In this document: piece after piece, positions 45,291-54,083 of the stretch | Layout of the letters: the number at the start of each line of letters is the position of its first letter | Position numbering within the stretch: the stretch's first letter is position 1 | From: an uncultured Planctomycetota bacterium | Lineage (GTDB): Bacteria; Planctomycetota; Planctomycetia; Pirellulales; Thermoguttaceae | Assembly (NCBI GenBank): GCA_902786505.1 | Contig: CADACS010000003.1 | Location: forward strand, 1-64,000 | Direction: 5' to 3' | DNA: 64,000 nucleotides | The notes under the pieces: generated by a model | The model's database searches: none | What the model was told of the DNA's origin: nothing | Seen by the model: the letters and a program-made list of their open reading frames with translations, nothing else | Made by a program: the position numbers and the translations under genes

Positions 45291-46487
45291 TCAGGCGTCC
45301 TTTGCTTTGCCGTCTGAGGGCGCGTCCGGCTTTTTCGCGTTCCCTCGCGAAGACGCGCCCGACTTCCTCGCGCCGCCCTTGGCCGAGGACGCCGGTTTTT
45401 TCGCGCTCTCCTTTACCGCGGCGTCGGGCTCCTTGGCGGGCGCTTCTTCCGACGCGGCCGGCTTGTCCGCGTCGCCGTTCGCCGGATCGCCGCTCTGAGC
45501 CGCCGCCGCTTGCGCCAGCGCGGGCGCGTCGTGTTCAAAGACGCCGTAACTGCGGAACCGCTGATAGCGCTTCTCGACAAGCTCGTCGATCGGAATCTTC
45601 GTGAGTTCGCGCAGCTGCGCGCGCAGATACTGTTTTATGCGCATCGCCATGAGCTGATGATCGCGATGCGCGCCGCCAAGCGGCTCCTCGATAACGTCGT
45701 CGACCACGCCGAACTTCAGGAGATCTTTGGAGGTGAATTTGAGCGCTTCGGCCGCTTTGTCTTTGAACGAGCCGCTCTTCCAGAGGATTCCGGCGCACCC
45801 TTCCGGACTAATAACGCTGTAGTACGAGAATTCGAGCATCGCGACGCGGTCGCCCAGGCACACGCCGATCGCGCCGCCGCTGCCCCCTTCGCCGATAACG
45901 ACGCAGACGATCGGGGTCCGCAGCGTCGAAGCGACGAACATGGAGTCGGCGATCGCCTGCGCGATTCCGCGCTCTTCGGACGCAATGCCGGGAAAGGCGC
46001 CCGGCGTGTCCACAAACGTGACGATCGGGAGCCCAAACTTCGCGGCAAGCTTCATTTTCGCGATCGCTTTGCGGTATCCTTCCGGATGCGCGCATCCGAA
46101 ATTGCACGCGACGCGGTCTTTGAGATCGCGCCCGCCCTTCTGATGACCCACGACCATGACTTTGAACTCGTCAAGCTTCGCCCAGCCGGTTCGAATCGCG
46201 CGGTCGTCGCCAAACGTCTTGTCGCCGTGAAGTTCGACGAACTCGTCGAAAACGAGGTCGAGATAATCTTTCGTCTGCGGACGGTCCGGATGACGCGAAA
46301 CTTCGACCGTCTCCCACGCGGTAAGATTCGCGTAAATCTTGCGCGTCAATTCGGCGAGCCCGAGCCTGAGACGATGAATTTCGTCGCGGATTTCGGGCGA
46401 ACTGGCGTTTTGACGCAACGCTTCAAGACGCGCTTCCATTTCAAAAATGGGCTTTTCAAACGAAAGTCGTTGCTCGGAGGACGACAT
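45291..46487 (-). CDS. accA: Acetyl-CoA carboxylase carboxyltransferase subunit alpha, with extra tail
   Basis: Residues 1-320 are a standard AccA, the alpha part of the carboxyltransferase that makes malonyl-CoA for fatty-acid synthesis: the N-terminal coiled segment FEKPIFEMEARLEAL, HPDRPQTKDYLDLVFDEF, GDDRAIRTGWAKL, GHQKGGRDLKDR, FVDTPGAFPGIASEERGIAQAIA and GEGGSGGAIGVCLGDRV. The last 75 residues are additional: low-complexity, Ala/Lys/Pro/Asp-rich, with SAKK, GARKSG and NAKKPD units, resembling a disordered histone-like tail. The usual family length is about 315-320 residues. A GGGAG site precedes the ATG, and a good promoter lies about 160 bases upstream. The beta subunit is not nearby. 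Confidence 0.95.
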   Translation of the reverse strand: MSSSEQRLSFEKPIFEMEARLEALRQNASSPEIRDEIHRLRLGLAELTRKIYANLTAWETVEVSRHPDRPQTKDYLDLVFDEFVELHGDKTFGDDRAIRTGWAKLDEFKVMVVGHQKGGRDLKDRVACNFGCAHPEGYRKAIAKMKLAAKFGLPIVTFVDTPGAFPGIASEERGIAQAIADSMFVASTLRTPIVCVVIGEGGSGGAIGVCLGDRVAMLEFSYYSVISPEGCAGILWKSGSFKDKAAEALKFTSKDLLKFGVVDDVIEEPLGGAHRDHQLMAMRIKQYLRAQLRELTKIPIDELVEKRYQRFRSYGVFEHDAPALAQAAAAQSGDPANGDADKPAASEEAPAKEPDAAVKESAKKPASSAKGGARKSGASSRGNAKKPDAPSDGKAKDA

Positions 46488-46769
46488 TACCGCTCCCTAA
46501 AAAAGTCAAGCTGTGAGACGTCGGCGCGCCGCAAACGCGGCGTCCGTCGAGGAACCGCTCCTCAACGTGGGACTGCGCCCCGCCCCTGAACCGCGCAAAA
46601 AAGAGCGCGAACTCGAGGCGCTGTCCCGTCTGATTTATTCTATGTAGTATACCCGACAAGGCCGGTTGGCGTCAAGAATCGCGGCCCGGCGTTTCGGCAT
46701 AATTTGGCTAAAAACAAGGGGACGCGTCCCACAGTTCGACGGCAAACGCGGACGTTAAAAGACGGGCCG
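46488..46769. other. Spacer between the operon end and accA
   Basis: No gene is seen. It contains the accA promoter (46646-46675) and, near 46718-46730, a short palindrome (GGGACGCGTCCC) followed on the minus strand by a T-rich run, a weak candidate terminator for the upstream operon. Confidence 0.5.
46646..46675 (-). promoter_or_regulatory. Promoter of accA
   Basis: Minus strand TTGACG, 18-base spacer, TATACT. It shows that accA is not simply the last gene of the upstream operon. Confidence 0.7.
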
Positions 46770-47381
46770 TTATTGCGCCTCTTGCGCAGACTGCGCAAAC
46801 CGGCGGTTGTTCAGATCCTGAGCCGCCGACGCGTACATTCTGATAAACAGCGGATGCGACCACAACAGATAAGGCCACGGCACGCAGACAAGGGACGCCA
46901 GGCAGGCGAGAACGCAGAAGAACACGACGCGTTTCAGACTGATCGCGCAAGGTCTGTTGTCGCCCTTGCCATAGTTCGGATCGTTTACCGTACATTCGAA
47001 GAGCGCGCGGTTTACGTCGATCGCGCCCCCGTAAAACGAAACGAAGAACCAGTACAAATTGAATCCGGGTACTAAGAGCAGGCACGCGGCTTTGCCCGGC
47101 GTCGTCCGCGCGAACTTTTTCGGAATAGAGCTCCAAAACGAATGGACAAACAGCATGCCGCTGCACACGCCCGCCGCCGTGAGGAGGAAGTTCACAAAAA
47201 GGAACGAGACAAGTATCGCTCCGAAAACGTTGCGGCATTCCTTCCAAAACAGGTCAAAGTCCGAGTTGTACTGAAAGCGGAAGGCGTAAAAAACAAAGGC
47301 GGACGTCAGCAGAAAGAAGACCGCCGCGGCCAAGTTCGTAAAGATCGCCGTCCAATGCCGGCTCTCCAATCTGCGGTTCAA
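46770..47381 (-). CDS. Membrane part of a frameshifted GYF_2-membrane protein
   Basis: The second half of a gene that the preceding frame begins. It encodes about five membrane helices and the block SIPKKFARTTPGKAACLLLVPGFNLYWFFV, closely matched by SIPKEFARTTPDVAVGFLFVPFWRVYWLFV in the intact paralogue at 61865. The frame is joined to the GYF_2 part by a one-base shift within a homopolymer-rich stretch (AAA GGG TTTT GGG on the minus strand) near 47395-47415. I give a start at the TTG at 47381, which has a distant GGAAG and could allow independent translation, but the natural product is probably one protein reading from 48069. It may be a real decay, a programmed shift or a sequencing error. 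Confidence 0.6.
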   Translation of the reverse strand: MNRRLESRHWTAIFTNLAAAVFFLLTSAFVFYAFRFQYNSDFDLFWKECRNVFGAILVSFLFVNFLLTAAGVCSGMLFVHSFWSSIPKKFARTTPGKAACLLLVPGFNLYWFFVSFYGGAIDVNRALFECTVNDPNYGKGDNRPCAISLKRVVFFCVLACLASLVCVPWPYLLWSHPLFIRMYASAAQDLNNRRFAQSAQEAQ

Positions 47382-48069
47382 TTCCGTTAAATCTTCCCAA
47401 AACCCTTTGCGATTCCTCGGCGGGATCGCGTTCGGGCGGCTGGATCGCGGAGAAAGGATGAAGCGCGGCGTCCAATTCGGGCGCGACGTCCGCCATGCGG
47501 CGGCGCGGCTCCCCTTTGCGCCAGACCGCGGCGCCTTCGTCGACGCGCTTTGACGTCCATAAGTCCCAAAGATTTTCGGAAGTGTACGGGCCGTAGACGA
47601 CGCGCCGGTCCCCTTCGACGAACCACACGGGCGCGGCGGCCGGATCTCCGGAAACGCCGCCCGCAAGAGGCGAACGCGCGGGCCGAAGCCTGCTAAGCGC
47701 TTCCGCGAATGCCGGCTCCTGAGAAATTGGGCGCGGAGACTCCCCTTTGCGCCAGACAAGCGAATCGCGCGTCGCCTCGTCGGCCGCCAGAAAATCGGCG
47801 ATCTGCTTAACCGTGAAGACGCCAAAACCTTCTTTTCCGTCCGGACTTATATACCATTCGGCCGCGCCGGACGACTCCGATCCGCTTTGCGTCTGGGAGC
47901 CTAAGCCTAATTCGCTCGGCGTTTTCCATACGGTCTTATCGGTCGACAGTTTCGCGTCCGATTTGAGAGAACCGTCGGCGAGCATGCTCTTGATCTTCTC
48001 TTCGTCGAAAGGGCCGAACGGACGGCCGTTTATATCGACGTAATAGCGTTTGTTCGACGGAGGCGTCAT
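47254..48069 (-). CDS. GYF_2-repeat part of a frameshifted membrane protein
   Basis: The first half of a broken gene, starting at the ATG at 48069 (20 bases after the stop of the large upstream gene). The first 225 residues hold three GYF_2-type domains: RYYVDINGRPFGPFDEEKIKSML, EWYISPDGKEGFGVFTVKQIADFL, and VWFVEGDRRVVYGPYTSENLWDLW. GYF domains bind proline-rich peptides. The last 45 residues, after ERDPAEESQ, are out of frame and have no counterpart in the intact paralogue at 61865, where the GYF_2 domain is joined to a membrane part. An annotator should treat 46770-48069 as one frameshifted gene. Last gene of the operon. Confidence 0.65.
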   Translation of the reverse strand: MTPPSNKRYYVDINGRPFGPFDEEKIKSMLADGSLKSDAKLSTDKTVWKTPSELGLGSQTQSGSESSGAAEWYISPDGKEGFGVFTVKQIADFLAADEATRDSLVWRKGESPRPISQEPAFAEALSRLRPARSPLAGGVSGDPAAAPVWFVEGDRRVVYGPYTSENLWDLWTSKRVDEGAAVWRKGEPRRRMADVAPELDAALHPFSAIQPPERDPAEESQRVLGRFNGIEPQIGEPALDGDLYELGRGGLLSADVRLCFLRLPLSVQLGL

Positions 48070-48089
48070 GGCGTTCCAAAGGTCGAAAG

Positions 48090-51002
48090 TTATTGATTGT
48101 TCGGTTCCACTCGCTGATAGACCGGCGTCCAGCGATACTGCGCCCAATCGCGCGCGGAATTGAGTTCCGGTTTCCCGTCGATAAATTCGCCGCACCGGAC
48201 TGCCGGCGAATTTCCGCGCGCGATCCATAGGGTCGCGCTCTTGGCGAGCTTCTTTCGAACGGCCTCGGAATCGCCAAGTTTTACGCTCGCTTCGCCGTCG
48301 GACGCGTCGATAAAGCCAACCCATTCGTACCGGGGCCACGAAACCGCGGCCGCGGCCTCAAATTCTTTTTCCACGCCTTTTAGAAGGTCCGATAACGATC
48401 CGGCTTCATTCCAAATTGCCGATGCGATTTCTCTATTGGCTTGCGCCTCTTTCCCATATTTGAAAGGATCAAAGTTAATAACAAATTCTTTGTCGAGACA
48501 CGCTTCCTCAAAACGCTCGGCTGCCGTTTCCAAACCGGGACATTTGGCGGCTCTTTCGAGAACTTCTTTAAGAATTTTAACCTTAATCGACGGATCCAAC
48601 TGCGCGTCGGTCGCGCGGCATACATTGTTCAGAAATTCCGCAACGTATTTGATAAGGTCGCGTGGTCCGTCAAATTTCCGTTCCGCAAGTTCTCTGTGCC
48701 ATTGGGACTGAACCGTTTCTGAGAAATCTTCGGAACGGAAGGTTTCGGCTGTAAAAGAGCTCAGCTTGTTCCATTTTCCCGTTTCAGTTTCGCTTATCTG
48801 CCGTTCAACCTCTGCGTCGTTCGGACCGGTAGGTATTTTATTCAAATAGACGTATTCTTTTGTAACACCGTCGTAATACAGATAGAGCTTTTTCGAATAA
48901 GGCTCCAGCGCCTCTCTCAGGGCTTTTTCCAATTTATCGAACCCGCCCGCTTCGGCAAATCCGCGCCAGTCCCGAATCTTCTCTTCCAGCTCCGAATATT
49001 CGGGCGCAAAGTCGAGCATTTCTTTCGCGCCTTCGGCCATAGAGCTGAACTGGGCAAACGCGTCCGCATTTTTCGCCCACGCGAGCGGATCGCCGTTCTT
49101 ACCGATAAAGAGATTGTAGCGTTCGGCGCGAGCCGCGTTTTCGACGTCCTTTTTCGCGCTTTCGACAAGCGCAGCGCTCTCGCCGTCAAGGGCGGCGGAG
49201 CCGAGTTTTTCGCTATACGATGAAACGGAGCCGACTTGCGAAAGGAGACTGCGCGTGAACTCGTCGTCTTTTTGTCTCAGAGCGAGGCGCTTTTCCAGCC
49301 CGTCGAGCTGCGTCTCGATCGCGTCTAACTCCTGAATCAGCGTACTTTCTATCTTGGAAGTCTCCTGCGCGGCGCGCAGCGACGTCAGAAAGCTCCTCGC
49401 TTTGGCAATCGCGGGCGCGGCGTCGCCGCCCGATTTTTCTTTCGCGGCTTCCAAGTCTCCTGCAAGCGTCTCCAAATTCGTTCGGAATTCGTCGTTTACG
49501 CGCGCGCTGTTTTCGCTCTCGACTTTCCGGTACCGCTTCTGCAGCTGTTCGTACTTATCGAGCTCGTCCTTCGTTCGGCACAGATCTTTAAGACTTGCGA
49601 CCGGCGGCAATTCGTTGTTTTTAAGCTGATTCGCGTACTTTATCATCTCGTCGTTCAGGCGCGAGGCGCGTTTATTTTCCGCTTCCTGAACTCTGGCGAA
49701 CCGTTCTTCCGCCTTTTCGTAAGCTTCCGTATTTTTGTAGTTAGGATGCTTTTTACCGGTTCTGTCGACGAGCGCGGCCGCCTCCTCGAACGCGGCGTAG
49801 ACGTTATTCCGCTCAAACTCGTCGAGCTTCGAGTTAATCGTCTCGGCCGCCTTATTCGCGTCACGCTGCGTCTGCGCGCGGTAGATCGAAAAGAGCGCCG
49901 CGACGCTGAAGAGAACGAGAATCACGGCGCCCGCGGTCATAACGACCGTACTGCGCCGGCTCTTCTGCAGCTGCAGCGATTCGACGCGCCGCGCGCACGC
50001 CGCCTTCAGCGCCGGATCGAGCTGCATCTGCGCGTTTTCCGCGAGCATCTCGGCCGTCGCCATGAGATTCGACAGTTTATCGACGTCGTCGAGCGTTTCC
50101 GAAGCGCGCGCAAGTTCTTTTGTTTTGCGCTTTAATTCGGCCCGCGCCTGCTCCCGGCGCTCGATTTGCGCCGAGCGCCGCTGGAGCAGTTCGACCGTCT
50201 CGCGCTCGTCCGGTTCCAGGTAGCCGAGCGCGGGCGCAAAGACGCCGGTACGATAGCTATTCAGGCAGGCCAACTCGGCCTTTTCGTCGTTCTCGGAATA
50301 CGCGACCGCCCATCGGTTGAGCAGTTCGCGCAACTGCGCCGTCAGAGTCGAACTGGCGGCAAACGCTTCCCACGCATGGAGATTCGTCAGCAGCTCCTGA
50401 GAAACGGGCGTAATTCGGTTCGGAGATTCCAATTCGGCGAGCGCCGCGCGAAAGAATTCTTCCGGCGGATTGCTCGAATCGATCTTTTTGAGATCGTTGG
50501 CAATTTCCCGCTCGCGCGCCTTTTCCAGTTCGCCGATCGAGCGGATAAACGACTGGCATTTCGGGAATTTCGCGCGAAGCTGATAGAGAACGTCGAGCCG
50601 GTCTTTCGGCGCGGCGCCCTGCAGCGCCAAAAGGCGGTGGCGCGCAAAGAGATCGCGCGATTCCTCGTACGAAAAGTAGAACAGCTGCATCTCTTTGCCG
50701 TTGTCCGCCGACACTTTAGCGGCGACGTCGCATCCGAGCTGCCGGCAGATCGCCTGCCACTCGTCGACGTTTTCAAACGAGAGAGCCTGAAATTCGTTGA
50801 GAAGATTCCCGTCCTGCACGAGCCGCGCGGCTTCGCAAAGAGCCCCGGTATGAACGCACGCGACCGCGCGGCCGAGCCGCTCGTCGAGCCGGCGGCAGCG
50901 GGACGCGTAATCGCTCGCCAATCTCGAAAGAGCGTCGAACGTAAGCCCTTCGGGATCGGCAAGGACTCTCTTGATCTTTTCTACTATTTCTACGCTGGTC
51001 AT
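48090..51002 (-). CDS. Large membrane-anchored coiled-coil protein with conserved C-terminal domain
   Basis: I do not recognise this 970-residue protein. Residues 1-330 are soluble and helical, one transmembrane helix lies at about 351-374, and residues 375-790 are long charged coiled-coil sequence, probably extracytoplasmic. The last 80 residues (YEWVGFIDASDGEASVKLG, then ATLWIARGNSP and WTPVYQ) match the C-terminus of the protein cut by the right window edge: YKWVGFVDAAEG, ATLWIARSEGSP, WSPVYM. The two also share the sequence before it. So each is a paralogue of the other, and each precedes a GYF_2-membrane gene. An ATG at 51002 with 61 bases to the upstream GAP1-like gene. A structural or scaffold part of the operon is a reasonable guess. 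Confidence 0.75.
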   Translation of the reverse strand: MTSVEIVEKIKRVLADPEGLTFDALSRLASDYASRCRRLDERLGRAVACVHTGALCEAARLVQDGNLLNEFQALSFENVDEWQAICRQLGCDVAAKVSADNGKEMQLFYFSYEESRDLFARHRLLALQGAAPKDRLDVLYQLRAKFPKCQSFIRSIGELEKAREREIANDLKKIDSSNPPEEFFRAALAELESPNRITPVSQELLTNLHAWEAFAASSTLTAQLRELLNRWAVAYSENDEKAELACLNSYRTGVFAPALGYLEPDERETVELLQRRSAQIERREQARAELKRKTKELARASETLDDVDKLSNLMATAEMLAENAQMQLDPALKAACARRVESLQLQKSRRSTVVMTAGAVILVLFSVAALFSIYRAQTQRDANKAAETINSKLDEFERNNVYAAFEEAAALVDRTGKKHPNYKNTEAYEKAEERFARVQEAENKRASRLNDEMIKYANQLKNNELPPVASLKDLCRTKDELDKYEQLQKRYRKVESENSARVNDEFRTNLETLAGDLEAAKEKSGGDAAPAIAKARSFLTSLRAAQETSKIESTLIQELDAIETQLDGLEKRLALRQKDDEFTRSLLSQVGSVSSYSEKLGSAALDGESAALVESAKKDVENAARAERYNLFIGKNGDPLAWAKNADAFAQFSSMAEGAKEMLDFAPEYSELEEKIRDWRGFAEAGGFDKLEKALREALEPYSKKLYLYYDGVTKEYVYLNKIPTGPNDAEVERQISETETGKWNKLSSFTAETFRSEDFSETVQSQWHRELAERKFDGPRDLIKYVAEFLNNVCRATDAQLDPSIKVKILKEVLERAAKCPGLETAAERFEEACLDKEFVINFDPFKYGKEAQANREIASAIWNEAGSLSDLLKGVEKEFEAAAAVSWPRYEWVGFIDASDGEASVKLGDSEAVRKKLAKSATLWIARGNSPAVRCGEFIDGKPELNSARDWAQYRWTPVYQRVEPNNQ

Positions 51003-51063
51003 CTTTTAGCGCCTCGGCGTCTAACGGAAACTGTTCCAAAGAAAAAACAAAAGCTGCGGAAAG

Positions 51064-54027
51064 TTACCTTCTTCTCTTAGTTTCTGTAACCGGTTCGCTG
51101 GCCGCGCTGAACGTCGTTTCGCCCAGCAGAATCCAAGAGTCCGGCGACCGTCGCCCGCCCCCTTTCGTAGGCGCGAGATAGAGCCGGAACGAATGATCGG
51201 AGTCGATAAATTTGCGTATTGTACGCATGGCGATTTCGACTTTCTTTTCCGTCTCCGTTTCCAGATCGGTCTCGCTGGGAGAACTGAAGACGCTCCTGGA
51301 GCCGACGTTCACGTAACTGCGCCGTTCTTCATTGCGGTAGAAGTCGTTCAGTTCGTTCTCTAACTGTATTTCGTCGACGTATTTAACGCACTTTAAGACG
51401 CGCCCGTTCGTACTGCGCGTAAAGCGGAACGTCATAAAATCGACCGTGTCGTACGAAGACAGTTTCATGCGTAAAACGTAGTCGACGGTCGAGCGGTCAA
51501 CCGCGAGCGCTTCGGCTTTCTCCTGACCCGACTGAGAGGAGGGATTGAACAGGAGAACGTAAGCGTAATCCTTATCGGAACGTCCAAGCGTGTCGGCCGT
51601 TTCAAGGGACGGATGCGGCCGATCGCCGCCAATCGCGGCGGCAAGCTCGTTGCAGACGTCCAGCTGAATCGACGCGTCGTTCTTAAACCGGCGCGGTTTG
51701 AGGAGTTGGACGAAATCCGTCGCAAAGACTTCTTTTCCGTCCGACTTCGCTTTTGAAGGAATCGTTACCGTCCACTTAAACTTCGACGCGGCGAGAAAAT
51801 AATCGCGAGCCAGTTCGCTCGACGCCACAAAGGACAGTAGCCCGCTTGAACCGCCGTAATTATTGAATTCCAACGTAAGCGAGCCCGAATCGCCCGCACG
51901 TTCGGCGCTCTCGACGTTAAACGCAACCTTTTTAACCTGTTCCGGTTCCGAGGGCGACGGCGTTTGGTCGTCCGTAAAGACAAACGGATCTTCCAGTTCG
52001 TCGGATCCGTCCTCTTCCTTCGGCGCGAAGTCGACCTTTTTCGTGAGAAGCCGCCGCTCTTCGCCGACGAAACGCCCTTTCCGCGCGGCGTCCCCTTCGA
52101 TACTGCACGTAATTTCAATAGTTGCGCCGTATTTCTCGCAAACGGCCCAGACGTCGTTCAGTTCGTCTTGAACGGTTCCCACTAATTCGCTGCGGAGCGA
52201 CCGCGCGGTTTCGCCGAACCGGTCGAAGTCGACGGCCGCTTCCCCGACGTTGAAACTCTCAATAAACTTTTCCAGCGCGCGCTGTTCCGAATTAGAAAGA
52301 ACGCTCGTATAGGTCGTCGGAACGGCCGTCCTGCGTCCTTGAGTTTTATCGTCAGACTCGTTTTCTTTTTTATCGGCGGCCGTTTTGCCGGGCGTCGTTT
52401 GACTCGCCGTCGCTTTGCCGGACGACGTTTGCCCTGCCGTCGTTTTGTCCGCGGTCGTTTTGCCGGTCGAATCGGGCTTCTTATTATCGCCGCGCCCGAC
52501 GGCGGAACTTCCTTCGGATCCGCCGTTCTCTTTTGTCTTTCGCGGACCGCCAAGGCCGCCTTCCGGGATTTGGGCGAACGGATTGTCGGCGGCGCCCGAT
52601 TTCGAATTCGAGCCGCTCCCGCGAGGCGCGTTCTCCTTTGAGCGCGCGGAACCGCCGTCCGAACGCTGACGCGGCTCCGGTTTCTCCGGCTTCTTTTCCT
52701 GCGGCAAGGCCCATAAGTCGTCGGAGTTCTGCCCGTCCTCTTCGCCGTCGACGGGGAATATCTTCTCCGCGCTTGGATTTTGGGTCTGTTCCGGCCTCGC
52801 TGACGCCTGAACTTCGTCGTGAGGATTAAGCAGTTTCGCGACGCTCTTTAGGGGACTGCGCCCCATGCACGTGAGAATGAGAGTCGTTAGGAGCGCGGCC
52901 GCTATTCCGCCTAGCCCTACCCATAAGCTGTACCGCAAGATAGCGCGGAACGTTTTATTCGTTTGAAGTCCGTCGGAAGCGTACTCCTCCTGATCGCGGT
53001 CGATAAAGGAATCGCGCGAAATTTTAAGTGGAACCGCGGGATCAAATACGGGCGGCCGATTGGGAGCGGACGAAGAGAGCCGCGTCGAATTTCTCGAAGC
53101 GCGTTCAAAAGAAAGCGGAACGGGCTGCTTGCCGGACGCTTCCGTATTCAGAGCGGTCTCCGGCGCGGACGTCGGGGTTACGGGCGGCGCGGACCACGTC
53201 GGCGCGGCGGAGACCTTGCCGGCGGAACGCGCGATCGCGACGAGATTCGCGGCGACCGTCGAACGCGCGTACGTTTCGACGGCGGGCGCGCGCTCGGGAT
53301 TCGTTAGATCGATAATGAATAAGTCGGGCAGAACGCGGAAGATCGACTCTTCGGGCGACCCCTTAATGACCGCTTTCCACTGGCAGCGAACGCCGGGCAG
53401 CGACTTGGTAAAATAGGTCGAAAACGTTTGATTCCAACGGAGTTCCGGCGGAAGGAGCGCGATCGCTTCCTGAAAAAGACGCAGCACGTTGCAGCTCGGT
53501 TCCACGATCAGGAGCGCGGCGCGCGCCGTATACGTCGTCGCGGCAAGCGCGCCGGCCCAGCCCGGATCGCCGAGGACTTTCGACCACTCGTCGCACGTCG
53601 GCGCGATTTCCGGCGTCGGAGGGAACGTTATCGAGCCCTCAAACTGCTTGGGGCCTTCCGTCCAGCGTTCCGCAAACAGGCCCGGCTGAGCGACAAGCGC
53701 CGCGGGCCCCGCTTTGCACAAATCGCGCTGTTCTAAGACGTAATGGCACGCGATTTTATTATCGCGGGACGTATAGTCGACGCCCGCGTCGCTGATGCGC
53801 GAGACGACGCGCCGGCTTCCGCCTTGAGCGCTCAAAAGCATGTGCGAATAGACGACCGGATTCGCGCCCGGCGCGTTCGATTGCGAGACGCGGCGGTAGC
53901 CGGAGATCTTTTCCAGCGTCGAAACGACAGACTCAGGCAGTTCTTTCGAACAGGCGACTGTGCAAAATCCGTACGAACCGGGCTTTAGCCCTTTGGGTAC
54001 TGACGTGTATACAAGTTCGAAAGCCAT
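51064..54027 (-). CDS. GAP1-like (GTPase-associated protein 1) membrane protein
   Basis: The 987-residue protein begins MAFELVYTSVPKGLKPGSYGFCTVA, a pattern I recall for the N-terminal type-2 domain of GTPase-associated protein 1 (GAP1-N2); residues 1-130 fit that domain and 140-270 a GAP1-M-like middle domain. After a linker, a transmembrane helix lies at about 367-388. Then comes a long low-complexity region (about 400-570) with GKTTADKTTAGQ-like Thr/Lys repeats, and a C-terminal part of some 400 residues rich in beta strands that I cannot assign. GAP1 proteins are known next to double-GTPase genes in predicted conflict systems. Here the zinc-ribbon GTPase gene lies immediately upstream (56 bases), as expected for that pairing. 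Family naming is from memory. Confidence 0.6.
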   Translation of the reverse strand: MAFELVYTSVPKGLKPGSYGFCTVACSKELPESVVSTLEKISGYRRVSQSNAPGANPVVYSHMLLSAQGGSRRVVSRISDAGVDYTSRDNKIACHYVLEQRDLCKAGPAALVAQPGLFAERWTEGPKQFEGSITFPPTPEIAPTCDEWSKVLGDPGWAGALAATTYTARAALLIVEPSCNVLRLFQEAIALLPPELRWNQTFSTYFTKSLPGVRCQWKAVIKGSPEESIFRVLPDLFIIDLTNPERAPAVETYARSTVAANLVAIARSAGKVSAAPTWSAPPVTPTSAPETALNTEASGKQPVPLSFERASRNSTRLSSSAPNRPPVFDPAVPLKISRDSFIDRDQEEYASDGLQTNKTFRAILRYSLWVGLGGIAAALLTTLILTCMGRSPLKSVAKLLNPHDEVQASARPEQTQNPSAEKIFPVDGEEDGQNSDDLWALPQEKKPEKPEPRQRSDGGSARSKENAPRGSGSNSKSGAADNPFAQIPEGGLGGPRKTKENGGSEGSSAVGRGDNKKPDSTGKTTADKTTAGQTSSGKATASQTTPGKTAADKKENESDDKTQGRRTAVPTTYTSVLSNSEQRALEKFIESFNVGEAAVDFDRFGETARSLRSELVGTVQDELNDVWAVCEKYGATIEITCSIEGDAARKGRFVGEERRLLTKKVDFAPKEEDGSDELEDPFVFTDDQTPSPSEPEQVKKVAFNVESAERAGDSGSLTLEFNNYGGSSGLLSFVASSELARDYFLAASKFKWTVTIPSKAKSDGKEVFATDFVQLLKPRRFKNDASIQLDVCNELAAAIGGDRPHPSLETADTLGRSDKDYAYVLLFNPSSQSGQEKAEALAVDRSTVDYVLRMKLSSYDTVDFMTFRFTRSTNGRVLKCVKYVDEIQLENELNDFYRNEERRSYVNVGSRSVFSSPSETDLETETEKKVEIAMRTIRKFIDSDHSFRLYLAPTKGGGRRSPDSWILLGETTFSAASEPVTETKRRR

Positions 54028-54083
54028 ATCGTTTTCCTCCGAAACCGCTTGAATCGGCGTCTTAAACTCGCGCGTTCGGCGCG

